Positions 16,552 through 25,347 of a stretch of DNA of 64,000 bases are shown in pieces. How positions within the stretch are numbered: position 1 is the stretch's first letter; every line of letters begins with the position of its first letter. A program made the position numbers and the translations under genes. The stretch lies in assembly GCA_038405435.1 (NCBI GenBank), contig JBBYHZ010000010.1. One strand, given 5' to 3'. This DNA is from Dryocola clanedunensis_A. Its GTDB lineage: Bacteria; Pseudomonadota; Gammaproteobacteria; Enterobacterales; Enterobacteriaceae. A model generated the notes under the pieces. The model saw only the letters and a list, made by a program, of their open reading frames with translations, was not told where the DNA came from and searched no databases.

Positions 16552-18264
16552 CTACTGAGCGGCCTTCACGGGCTCGGCGTTCGTCACCGGCCCCGGCGTT
16601 GCGGAGGGCAGCTTATCCGGCGTCGAATCACACGGTTTTTCTTTACCGCACAGCATATCCAGCATTTTCAGCGTTACGCCGTTAGTCCAGCCGAAGCCGT
16701 CCTGCAGCGGATATTCACCGCCACCACCGCCGGTCCCGGTGGTTGATACATCGTATTTCTCCACCAGTTTTTGCTCGCGGTTATAGGTGTGCTGCACGTT
16801 GGTCAGGAAGCGCCAGGTGACCTCCATGGCCAGTTCTTTATGTCCGTAGTTTTGCAGCCCTTCGGTCGCCACCCACTGCAGCGGCGCCCAGCCGTTTGGC
16901 GCATCCCACTGCTGACCAGACTTAACGTTGGTGGTGGCAAGTCCGCCCGCCTTGAGGAGCTGAGCGCGCGTTGCCGTCGCCATTTTATCGGCGCGCTCTT
17001 TCGAGGCCACGTGCACATAGAGCGGGAACAGCGCGGCGGCGGTCAGCTGGCTGCGCACGGCGTTACGTTTAAGATCGTAATCCGCATACCAGCCCTCTCT
17101 GGCGTTCCACATATTAGCTTCGATAGCCTTCTGACGGTCGTCCGCCAGCTTCTGGTATTTCGCCGCACCGGCATCGTCTTTGGCTACCCGGCTGGCGTGG
17201 GCCAGCGTTTTTTCGAGCTGATACATCAAAGCATTCAGATCGACAGGCGCGATGGTCGTAGTGCGGATCGATCCGAGCTGCTCAGGGTTGTCCATCCAGC
17301 GCGAGCTGAAATCCCAGCCGGATGCCGCACCCGCGCGCAGATCGCGATAGATTTCAGTGGCGGGGCGGTTGGGGTTGTTCTTCGCCGTGGTGACGTCGTC
17401 GAGGTACGATTCGGTACGCGGCGTATCCCGGTCATCCCAGTAGCGGTTGAGGATTGCCCCGTCCTTGAGTTTGACTACCCGCTTGTTCGCCTGGCCTGCG
17501 GTCAGCGCATCGCTGCCTTCCATCCAGTAGGCGTACTCCTGTTTGAGCTGCGGCAGGTACTTGCTGTAAACCTCGTCGCCGCCGTGGCTGGCGAGCAGCT
17601 CAACCATAAACGCGAAGAACGGCGGCTGGGAGCGGCTCAGGTAGTAGCTGCGGTTGCCGTTAGGAATATGGCCCCAGGTGTCTATTTCGCTGGCAAAGTT
17701 ATCGGTCATATCCTGCACTTTATCCCAGTGCCCGCTTTCCGCCAGGCCCAGCATGGTGAAGTAGCTGTCCCAGTAATAAACTTCACGGAAACGTCCGCCC
17801 GGCACGACGTAAGGCTTCGGCAGCGGCAGCAGGGAGTCCCATTTCCCCGCGCTGTCGGTCGTCCGGGTCAGCACCGGCCACAGCCCGTCGATATGCTCGC
17901 GCAGGGTTTGCCCTTCCGGCGGCACGTACTTTTCGCCTTCCTTCGGCAGGATGAAGTTAACCTGCACAAAATGCTTCAGGTCGAAGCCGGACTGATTTCG
18001 CTGCATGCGGTAGTCCGCCAGGATCATCAGCGGATCGCCGTTGGGAACCGCATCGGCGAAGGTTTTTTGATCGGGGAAGAGCTTTGCGGTCTGCACATCG
18101 GTAAACAGCGGCCCAAGCAGCGCGTCCGGCGGCTGGGGCTGCGCCCGAAGCTGAGGTGTCTCGTCGGCGGAAGCCGGAAGGGTAAAGGTGACGAAGGCGC
18201 ATCCCAGCGCCATCTGAACAGCAAGCAGTAACGTACGGGGACGGCGCAAACCAGGATTTATCAT
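16552..18264 (-). CDS. treA: Periplasmic trehalase TreA
   Basis: A 570-residue GH37 trehalase with a signal peptide (ending ASADE, about residue 33). The signatures PGGRFREVYYWDSYF and QWDAPNGWAPLQW are present. The catalytic acid lies in GWDFSSRWM and the base in GGGGEYPLQDGFGWTNG. It hydrolyses trehalose to two glucose molecules outside the cytoplasm at high osmolarity; E. coli treA is RpoS-dependent. A cluster of three co-oriented envelope genes ends 140 bp upstream. Confidence 0.96.
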   Translation of the reverse strand: MINPGLRRPRTLLLAVQMALGCAFVTFTLPASADETPQLRAQPQPPDALLGPLFTDVQTAKLFPDQKTFADAVPNGDPLMILADYRMQRNQSGFDLKHFVQVNFILPKEGEKYVPPEGQTLREHIDGLWPVLTRTTDSAGKWDSLLPLPKPYVVPGGRFREVYYWDSYFTMLGLAESGHWDKVQDMTDNFASEIDTWGHIPNGNRSYYLSRSQPPFFAFMVELLASHGGDEVYSKYLPQLKQEYAYWMEGSDALTAGQANKRVVKLKDGAILNRYWDDRDTPRTESYLDDVTTAKNNPNRPATEIYRDLRAGAASGWDFSSRWMDNPEQLGSIRTTTIAPVDLNALMYQLEKTLAHASRVAKDDAGAAKYQKLADDRQKAIEANMWNAREGWYADYDLKRNAVRSQLTAAALFPLYVHVASKERADKMATATRAQLLKAGGLATTNVKSGQQWDAPNGWAPLQWVATEGLQNYGHKELAMEVTWRFLTNVQHTYNREQKLVEKYDVSTTGTGGGGGEYPLQDGFGWTNGVTLKMLDMLCGKEKPCDSTPDKLPSATPGPVTNAEPVKAAQ

Positions 18265-18404
18265 CTATTGTTCTCCTTTGCAGGACCGCAGCGAAAGTTT
18301 ACTGCGATCAACCATATGAAAACCTTAGACGAATTTCACAGCCGCTGCGTGTCGTCAGGTAGCAAAAGTGAGGAAAGCAGACAAATTACCCTCCTCGCGG
18401 CTTG

Positions 18405-19778
18405 CTATTCCGGCGGATTTAACAGCCAGGTACCGGGTTTGTCGACGGACAACGATGCCGTACGGGTCTGGCTCTGATTGCGCAGGGTGATGTCATATTT
18501 CCCCGCCGGAAGCTGAAGAATGCCATAGCCGTTCGTGGTGGGAACGTTTTTCTGCGGCTTGCCGTTCACCTCCATCTGGTCGCCCTCGTTCAGATGAATG
18601 TAAACCCGGGCAAGCAGGTTCCCCGCAGCAGGGGCCGTTTTAGCCGCGGGCTTAGATACGGCGGGTTCAGCGGGGCTTTTCACCGCTGTTGCCGACACCT
18701 CCGGCGACGAGCGGCCAAAAATCAGCGCGCCGGCAATCACGCCGACGACTACGCCTGCGGCAATCTGTAGCGGGGATTTATAGCGCCTCCATCCGGTGAT
18801 TGCAGCGACGTCCTCTTCTTCTTCCACCGCAACCAGCATGGTACCAGGCTGTTTTGTCCCCGGCACGTCGCCAGCTTCCCCCAGCGGGATATCGGCCAGC
18901 GCGGCAAATGCTTCAATGGACTGCGGGCGGTCTTCGGGCTTCAGCGAGAGGGCTTTGTCGATAGCCTGCAGCAGGCTGGTGGAATAGCCTTCAATCTGGC
19001 TTTGCGCCAGCGGCGTGCAGGTATCCTGAATACTGCGCGCCACGCTTGCCTGCGGCGTATTACCGGTGATAAGCGTATAGAGGATAGCGCCCAGGGCATA
19101 AATATCGGTCCACGGGCCAAGCTGGTTTTCAAGATCTTCGGTGTACTGCTCCAGCGGCGCAAAGCCGGGGTGCAGCAGAGTTTTGCTCTCGTCGCTCATC
19201 CCGCTGGCGTTGCGGCGTGAGGCGGCAAAATTGAGCAGCAGCGGAATACCGCTGTCCTGGATCTGAACGCTTTTCAGCGACAGGTCGCGGTGAATATAGC
19301 CGCCGCTGTGCAGGGCCGCCAGCGCGCCGCACAGCATTGGCAGCATGCCGCGTAGCCAGGCTTCATCGATGATTTCGGGCTGTTGCTGCTGCAGCTCCGC
19401 AAGGGTGATGCCGCTGTAGAACAGGGTGGCGGTATAGGCCGTTTCGTTAAGCGTCCAGAAGCGCAGCACCTGAAGCAGGTTCGGATGGTTGAAGTGGGCA
19501 AGCTGGCGCGCTTCCTGAATAAAGCGGTTCAGGCCGGTAGTGAACTCCGTGCTGTCCTGCTTGCTGCGCAGGACCAGGCGCATATCGTCGCTGCGCACGG
19601 TCAGGGCACGCGGCATGAATTCACGGATGGCAATCGCACGCTCCAGCTGATGGTCCCAGGCCCGGTAGACAATGCCCGTGTTGGTGGAGTCGATGACTTC
19701 CTGAATTTCAAACTCGTCAAAGCGATAACCGGGCGGCAGCGCGTCGGGGACACCTGGCGTGTAGTCGTTAACTATCAT
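18405..19778 (-). CDS. Membrane-anchored Hanks-type pseudokinase
   Basis: A 457-residue protein: kinase-like domain (about 20-295), one membrane helix (about 337-355), an Ala/Pro/Lys linker and a periplasmic beta domain (about 387-457) ending PAGKYDITLRNQ...LNPPE, PEGA-like. The fold markers GIVYRAWD, helix-C Glu89, HRD (163-165), HPGFAPLEQY and GPWTDIYALGAILY are clear. Key catalytic residues are changed: the VAIK Lys is Arg52, HRDLK Lys is Ser167, the catalytic-loop Asn is Ser170, and DFG is NFA (Asn183). It is therefore probably catalytically dead, a signal transducer. Start ATG 19778 has AGAAGG upstream. Partner genes lie upstream. Confidence 0.82.
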   Translation of the reverse strand: MIVNDYTPGVPDALPPGYRFDEFEIQEVIDSTNTGIVYRAWDHQLERAIAIREFMPRALTVRSDDMRLVLRSKQDSTEFTTGLNRFIQEARQLAHFNHPNLLQVLRFWTLNETAYTATLFYSGITLAELQQQQPEIIDEAWLRGMLPMLCGALAALHSGGYIHRDLSLKSVQIQDSGIPLLLNFAASRRNASGMSDESKTLLHPGFAPLEQYTEDLENQLGPWTDIYALGAILYTLITGNTPQASVARSIQDTCTPLAQSQIEGYSTSLLQAIDKALSLKPEDRPQSIEAFAALADIPLGEAGDVPGTKQPGTMLVAVEEEEDVAAITGWRRYKSPLQIAAGVVVGVIAGALIFGRSSPEVSATAVKSPAEPAVSKPAAKTAPAAGNLLARVYIHLNEGDQMEVNGKPQKNVPTTNGYGILQLPAGKYDITLRNQSQTRTASLSVDKPGTWLLNPPE

Positions 19779-19814
19779 GATGCCTTCTCTGCTCAAAATT
19801 AAAAAGTTTTCGGA

Positions 19815-20765
19815 CTATTTCTGGGCGCGCCATGCGCCGACCGCCGGGTCCCGCAGCTGCGGATGCAGGGAGTCAATCAACAACAGCGTAATGGTTGTGT
19901 CGGGCTCCAGCCAGGCCGACCACACCCTGCGGATCTCATTAAGCCTGGCCTGCAGCCGGGACTCATCCAGGGCCATTTCGCGGGGAACTTCGACGGCAAT
20001 GGTGCCGGTGGTTTGCCAGCCGTTCAGCTCGGGCTTGTAGGGCAGGATCATCCAGCTAAGCGGGGCGTGTTCGTTGCTGACCACCATCCGCTCGTTGTTC
20101 AGGCTGGTGATAAGCAGCGTATCCGCGTTGGCATTATTGCTTAAGCCGCTGACCGGGAAGCCGTGAACAAAGGTCATTTCGAGACGTTTTTCGCCGTTTT
20201 TCCCGCTCTGGATGACTTCGCTGCGGCCGTTCAGCCAGCCGCCTTTTTCGCATTTGCCATCGGGAATAAAGAGCGCGGAGGCGTTTTCATCCCCACGCCA
20301 GAAGGTGCGCAGATGGCAGCCGTCCTGCAGGGTAAACTCCTGCCACGGCGTGCGGTCTGCCTGGGGCGACATCTCTTTGGCCTGCTCGGCAGAAGAGGTG
20401 TTTTCCGTAATGACCGGCGCGACGGTCACCGCCCAGTCGCTGTTTTTCGCGGCCGTGCCGAAGGCAAGGGTGTCGCCCTTATCGTCTTCCATCCGCCAGT
20501 TAACCAGCTCGATTTTTTCGCACTGGCTTTCCAGCAGCGCGCCCAGGCGGGGCATGAAGCTGTTGAGAATTGACGGCGTTTTTTCACCGTTGGCAACAAT
20601 GCGCAGGGGAAGCTCGGTGTCGCACCAGCTCTGCGGCGAATTATTTTTGATGTTGTCGATCCAGACGTCCAGCTTCTGGGAGGGGGACTGCACAATACGA
20701 TAATTCCCTGCCCATACGGTTGTTGATGCCAGCAGCAACGCAACGCCTGACAGCCAGAGTTTCAT
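19815..20765 (-). CDS. Secreted protein of unknown family
   Basis: A 316-residue protein with a signal peptide (residues 1-19, ending TVWA). The mature part has at least four cysteines (48, 82 and two more in DGCHLRTFW and GKCEKGG), which could form disulfides in the periplasm. I do not recognise the family. It lies 36 bp upstream of the pseudokinase gene and is almost certainly co-transcribed with it, so it may be a ligand or partner of the pseudokinase periplasmic domain (inference). Confidence 0.75.
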   Translation of the reverse strand: MKLWLSGVALLLASTTVWAGNYRIVQSPSQKLDVWIDNIKNNSPQSWCDTELPLRIVANGEKTPSILNSFMPRLGALLESQCEKIELVNWRMEDDKGDTLAFGTAAKNSDWAVTVAPVITENTSSAEQAKEMSPQADRTPWQEFTLQDGCHLRTFWRGDENASALFIPDGKCEKGGWLNGRSEVIQSGKNGEKRLEMTFVHGFPVSGLSNNANADTLLITSLNNERMVVSNEHAPLSWMILPYKPELNGWQTTGTIAVEVPREMALDESRLQARLNEIRRVWSAWLEPDTTITLLLIDSLHPQLRDPAVGAWRAQK

Positions 20766-20890
20766 AATAATCCTTGAGCCAAAGTGAATGATGAGTGGGG
20801 CGCGGCAGCCGGGCAGAAAATGCCGGGTGCGCCCCTATGTTCTCATGGTAACTGCTTGTTTTAAATCTTTCTTTCTAGCCGCCAGGAGGA

Positions 20891-21385
20891 CTAATCGATG
20901 ATCCAGGTGCCGTTGTTGGCGTTCTGGCAGGCTTTACTGGCGTTATCCACCGCGACGCAGGTTGTTTTCTTTGCCGCTTTGCGAGGGCGCGGGCGATCTT
21001 TCTTCAGCGTCTGGGCATACAGCTCGCTTTTAACCAGCGCGCGCATCGGCACGTAGCCCGTCAGCTGCTGCTTGTCTTTTTCCGCGATGGCAAGCCACGA
21101 ATGTTCAACCTGACCCAGCACGCGATAGGTCTGGCCGTTTTCCAGCTGGCCGATAACCTTGCCACCGAAGTCTGGCTTGCTCAGAATAGAGCCCGGATAG
21201 AGCGCCCGGTAGTCGGCATCAATCGCCGTGAATTCCGCCGGTGGGGAGACGGCGTAGCGGTGGGTGAGCGTAACGCCGTTCACCACGCTGGTCACAATGG
21301 TGTCATCCGTCATGGTCGGAGGCGGCGCTTTGCAGCCAACGACGCTTGTGACGACAAGGAGGGCTAACAGATTTCGCAATTTCAT
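20891..21385 (-). CDS. SH3-type lipoprotein
   Basis: A 164-residue predicted lipoprotein with lipobox VVGC (Cys18). The mature part contains an SH3b-like segment (GGKVIGQLENGQTYRVLGQVEHSW... about residues 75-110) of the kind that binds cell-wall peptides, then a basic stretch (KKDRPRPRKAAKK) and a C-terminal Cys pair. It is the promoter-proximal gene of the group that continues with the secreted protein, pseudokinase and perhaps treA. Function is unknown; peptidoglycan binding is an inference from the fold. Confidence 0.75.
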   Translation of the reverse strand: MKLRNLLALLVVTSVVGCKAPPPTMTDDTIVTSVVNGVTLTHRYAVSPPAEFTAIDADYRALYPGSILSKPDFGGKVIGQLENGQTYRVLGQVEHSWLAIAEKDKQQLTGYVPMRALVKSELYAQTLKKDRPRPRKAAKKTTCVAVDNASKACQNANNGTWIID

Positions 21386-22194
21386 CGTGACTTTCCCTGA
21401 AAATTTTATCGTGTGGGCAGGGAAGTCCTGGCCCGGGATAGAAAATTAAGCGTATGGGTTAAGCATAGTAGTCGTGATTTTACATAGCCTGATTAACAAT
21501 TCAATGGCGAGATAACATCGCCAGAACATTAAACGGGACGGATAACAAACTGCGGGAAAAACAGGCAAAAATAATCCCTCTGAATCCCACCGCTCCGCCA
21601 GCCTGGAAAAACAGCGTAAAAGCTCGGCTTTTATACTATCTTACTGAATAATAGCCAGTAAACTGTAGCTTATTCTTATGGGATCTGCCCTTCAAAAAAG
21701 AAGGGTAATTGGCGTTCGGGGACGTGAACCTGAGGATAATCTTAAATCAATTTTTATTCCTTTCCCGCCACATAGAGTGCGCGGAATTAAAAGGCCAGCC
21801 TTATTTAATTGCCGTGCTAAATAACGTCATTAATAAACAAGCTTAAAAAGTTTCGCTGCTCGCATTAGCGGTCGGCATTAGCCAGGAGACGAGAGCACTT
21901 TACCCTGCCGGAAAGCAAAAATATTGGCAGGCCGCAGGCTTCGTGCTGTTTGTGACAATTTTTTTACATTCCATATTAATGCCCGCGTAACGTACTTAAC
22001 GCAGCACGAAAGGCCGAGTTGCTCATAACTAATTGATAGTATACTGTTAAATTAATCATTTCGGATTGAAATTAATGATTGAGCCGCAGGGGAAAAGGCT
22101 CTATATTGGCCGCGTTTTTCTCACGCTCGTTACTTTTATTTTTCAATTATTCAACTGTGGCGTTACCAATAATCCCAGTTGTAGGAGTGATATG
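21386..22194. other. Long AT-rich intergenic region upstream of dat
   Basis: These 809 bp between divergent genes contain no convincing coding frame. A small hairpin (CCCTTC-AAAAAA-GAAGGG, 21688-21705) has no U-run. TATACT at 22040-22045 is a good -10 for dat, about 150 bp upstream of its start. The dat frame stays open upstream from an ATG at 22076 and would encode a hydrophobic leader. The promoter for the SH3 lipoprotein gene must also lie here. Confidence 0.5.
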
Positions 22195-23592
22195 ATGACG
22201 GATAAAGTCCGTATTGATACTTTAGGTGCAAATTCATTAAATGGTAACAACGAAGCGTATTTAGCCAGACAGGCTGAATATGAATCGAATGTCAGGAGTT
22301 ATCCCCGTAAGCTGCCGCTGGCTATAGCAAAAGCCGAAGGCGTATGGATAACCGACGTTGAGAACAATCACTATCTTGACTGTCTGGCCGGCGCGGGAAC
22401 GCTGGCGCTGGGTCATAACCACCCTGACGTACTGCAAAGCATCCAAAATGTCCTTACCAGCGGCTTGCCGTTACATACACTGGACCTGACTACCCCCCTG
22501 AAAGACCAGTTTTCCGCCTACTTACTCTCTTTATTACCCGGTCAGGGGAAAGAGTACTGCCTGCAGTTTACCGGCCCAAGCGGTGCGGATGCGGTAGAAG
22601 CGGCGCTTAAGCTCGCCAAAAAAGTCACCGGCAGAAGCGGCATCATCAGCTTCTCCGGGGCCTACCACGGCATGACGCACGGCGCGCTGTCCGTCACCGG
22701 CAACCTTTCACCCAAAGAAGCCATCAACGGTATGATGCCGGAAGTGCAGTTTATGCCTTACCCGCACCAGTACCGCTGCCCGCTGGGCATCGGCGGTGAG
22801 GCGGGCGTGAAAGCGCTGACCTACTATTTCGAAAACCTGATTAACGACGTTGAAAGCGGCGTGCGCAAACCTGCGGCGGTTATTCTGGAAGCCGTTCAGG
22901 GCGAGGGCGGCGTGAATCCGGCCCCGGTCGAGTGGCTGCAGCGCATCCGCAAGGTGACCCGGGAGCACGGCATCCTGCTGATTATTGACGAGGTGCAGGC
23001 TGGCTTCGCGCGCACGGGTAAATTCTTTGCCTTTGAGCACGCGGGCATTGAGCCGGACATTATCGTGATGTCCAAAGCCGTAGGCGGCGGCCTGCCGCTG
23101 GCGGTGCTCGGCATCAAAAAACAATTCGATGCCTGGGAGCCAGGCCACCACACCGGCACCTTCCGCGGCAACCAGCTGGCAATGGCAACCGGGCTTAAAA
23201 CTTTACAGCTGCTGAAAGATAACAATGTGGCTGACAAAGTGGCGGCGCAGGGCGAGTGGCTGAAGGCTAAACTGGGCGAGCTGCAAAAACGCTATCCGGT
23301 TATTGGCCACGTACGCGGTCTGGGCCTGATGATCGGCATCGAGATTGTTAAGCCTTCTGAAGCGCAGGACCACATGGGCAGCTACCCGGCGGACGGCGAG
23401 CTGTCGGCGCTGCTGCAGAAGAAATGCTTTGAGTCAGGGCTGATCCTCGAACGCGGCGGCCGCCACGGCAGCGTGCTGCGCCTGCTGCCTTCGCTGCTTA
23501 TTACTAATGAAGAGCTGGGCATATTCCTCGACAAATTCGAGCAGGCAATGCTGGGCGCAGGCCTGAAGCCCGTCGGCGGAGAACAAGCGTAA
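22195..23592 (+). CDS. dat: Diaminobutyrate--2-oxoglutarate aminotransferase
   Basis: A 465-residue class III PLP aminotransferase that interconverts L-2,4-diaminobutyrate with aspartate semialdehyde and glutamate. It closely follows Acinetobacter Dat (NVRSYPRKLPLAIAKA, GLPLHTLDLTTPLKD, TGTFRGNQLAMATG). The PLP Lys is in VMSKAVGGGLPL. TAGGAGTG precedes tandem ATGs at 22192 and 22195; I chose the second for spacing. Its stop overlaps the ddc start (TAATG), so translation is coupled. Confidence 0.93.
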   Translation: MTDKVRIDTLGANSLNGNNEAYLARQAEYESNVRSYPRKLPLAIAKAEGVWITDVENNHYLDCLAGAGTLALGHNHPDVLQSIQNVLTSGLPLHTLDLTTPLKDQFSAYLLSLLPGQGKEYCLQFTGPSGADAVEAALKLAKKVTGRSGIISFSGAYHGMTHGALSVTGNLSPKEAINGMMPEVQFMPYPHQYRCPLGIGGEAGVKALTYYFENLINDVESGVRKPAAVILEAVQGEGGVNPAPVEWLQRIRKVTREHGILLIIDEVQAGFARTGKFFAFEHAGIEPDIIVMSKAVGGGLPLAVLGIKKQFDAWEPGHHTGTFRGNQLAMATGLKTLQLLKDNNVADKVAAQGEWLKAKLGELQKRYPVIGHVRGLGLMIGIEIVKPSEAQDHMGSYPADGELSALLQKKCFESGLILERGGRHGSVLRLLPSLLITNEELGIFLDKFEQAMLGAGLKPVGGEQA

Positions 23593-25064
23593 TGTCCGAG
23601 CAAAATCCAATTCTGTCCTCTTCACTGCAAAGTATTGAGGCCTATCAGCAGGCCATCGCCCAGAGCAGCGAGGCCGTTGTGCAGTGGCTTAAGCAGCCTG
23701 AGATGTATCAGGGTAAGAGCGTTGCCGAGCTGCGCGAGCGCATCAGGCTTGACTTCAACCCGCAGGGCCTGGGCAACCAGGCCGCCATCGAACGCGCTGT
23801 CGAATACTTTTTAAAAGACAGCCTGTCGGTGCATCACCCGCAGTGCGTTGCCCATCTGCACTGCCCGAGCCTGGTGGTCAGCCAGGCGGCGGAAGTGCTG
23901 ATCAACGCCACCAACCAGAGCATGGATTCCTGGGACCAGAGCCCGTCGGCCACCCTCATCGAAATGAAGCTGATCGAGTGGCTGCGTAACCTTGTGGGCT
24001 ACGGGGCGGGCGACGCGGGCGTCTTCACCAGCGGCGGCACCCAAAGCAACCTGATGGGGCTGATGCTGGCTCGCGACGCCTTCTTCGCGCGTCAGGGGCA
24101 TTCCGTCCAGCAGGACGGGCTGGTGGGCAATCTCAGGAAGATGAAAGTTTTCTGTTCTGAGCACGCCCACTTCTCCGTGCAGAAGAATATGGCGCTGCTG
24201 GGGCTGGGCTACCAGTCCGTCACGCTGGTCAAAACTGACCGCTTCGCGCGCATGGACGTAGGCGACCTTGCCCAGAAGCTGGAGCAGGCGAAGGCCAACG
24301 GCGAGCAGGTCATGGCCATTGTGGCGACGGCGGGCACCACGGATGCCGGCGCTATCGATCCCCTGCGCGATATCGCGCGCCTGGCCGCCGAAAACAATAT
24401 CTGGGTGCACGTGGATGCGGCATGGGGCGGCGCGCTGCTGCTTTCGGAGCAGTACCGTGACTATCTGGACGGCATCGAGCTGGTGGATTCCATTACCCTC
24501 GACTTCCACAAGCAGTTCTTCCAGACCATCAGCTGCGGCGCCTTCCTGTTAAAAGAAGCCCGCCACTACGAGCTGATGCGCTATCAGGCTGCCTACCTCA
24601 ACTCCGAGTTTGACGAAGAGCAGGGCGTGCCGAACCTCGTGTCGAAATCCTTGCAGACCACGCGCCGTTTCGACGCGCTGAAGCTGTGGATGGGGCTGGA
24701 GGCGCTGGGCCAGAAGCAGTACGCGACTATTATTGACCACGGCGTGAGCCTGGCGCAGGACGTGGCTCATTACATTCACGAGCAGCCAGCGCTTGAGCTG
24801 GTGATGCAGCCGCAGCTGGCAAGCGTGCTGTTCCGCTATCGCCCGGCTGAATGGCCGCCGGAGAAAAACGCCGATGTGGCCCTGCTGAACCAGAAAACGG
24901 GGGACGCGCTGCTGGAAAGCGGACGGGCCAACGTCGGGGTCACCGAGCACGGCGGCGTGACCTGCCTGAAGCTGACGCTGCTGAACCCGACGGTGACGCT
25001 GGAGGATATTAAAATCCTGCTGGCGCTGGTGGAGAAAACGGCGCGGCAGGTATTGAACCCTTAA
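23592..25064 (+). CDS. ddc: L-2,4-diaminobutyrate decarboxylase
   Basis: A 490-residue group II PLP decarboxylase. The PLP Lys lies in ITLDFHKQFFQ (near residue 302) and the substrate-pocket segment VHVDAAWGGALLLS is present. With Dat it converts aspartate semialdehyde to 1,3-diaminopropane, a polyamine found in Acinetobacter and Enterobacter. The assignment depends on the dat neighbour; other group II decarboxylases share the motifs. Confidence 0.92.
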   Translation: MSEQNPILSSSLQSIEAYQQAIAQSSEAVVQWLKQPEMYQGKSVAELRERIRLDFNPQGLGNQAAIERAVEYFLKDSLSVHHPQCVAHLHCPSLVVSQAAEVLINATNQSMDSWDQSPSATLIEMKLIEWLRNLVGYGAGDAGVFTSGGTQSNLMGLMLARDAFFARQGHSVQQDGLVGNLRKMKVFCSEHAHFSVQKNMALLGLGYQSVTLVKTDRFARMDVGDLAQKLEQAKANGEQVMAIVATAGTTDAGAIDPLRDIARLAAENNIWVHVDAAWGGALLLSEQYRDYLDGIELVDSITLDFHKQFFQTISCGAFLLKEARHYELMRYQAAYLNSEFDEEQGVPNLVSKSLQTTRRFDALKLWMGLEALGQKQYATIIDHGVSLAQDVAHYIHEQPALELVMQPQLASVLFRYRPAEWPPEKNADVALLNQKTGDALLESGRANVGVTEHGGVTCLKLTLLNPTVTLEDIKILLALVEKTARQVLNP

Positions 25065-25074
25065 GCAAGCCAAG

Positions 25075-25131
25075 TGGCGGATGCGCCGCGCCTGTCAGCC
25101 CTACAAACGAACAGGTGCGGCGTCATTCGCC
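25075..25131. repeat. REP-like inverted repeat after ddc
   Basis: GGCGGATGCGCCGC and GCGGCGTCATTCGCC pair imperfectly around a segment containing CCCTACAAA, the layout of an enterobacterial BIME/REP pair. It lies directly after the ddc stop and may limit read-through or protect the mRNA 3' end. Confidence 0.6.
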
Positions 25132-25347
25132 AATGAACATCACTTCACCCTGCAATACTGCCAGAACGTCTCTGGCATCCCACCTCATCCGAAAGATAAG
25201 CTAACTGTTTTGTCACATCCGGGCGGCAAAGCCGTACTCTTGTATAAGTTTCATGCTGGTCTATGCTCAATTCAGTGATAAAGCACCAAAGATCATTGTG
25301 TGTGTTTGAAAATTAAAACAAAATCACCATTTTTCCGGATGCTGCTT

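Noticed and set aside
16771..18231. 486-codon open frame on the plus strand across treA
   Set aside because: Antisense to trehalase with intact catalytic motifs; low-complexity Arg/Val-rich composition.
18405..19778. Active serine/threonine kinase of the type VI secretion PpkA kind
   Set aside because: Arg52, Ser167, Ser170 and Asn183 replace residues needed for catalysis, and no type VI secretion genes are nearby.
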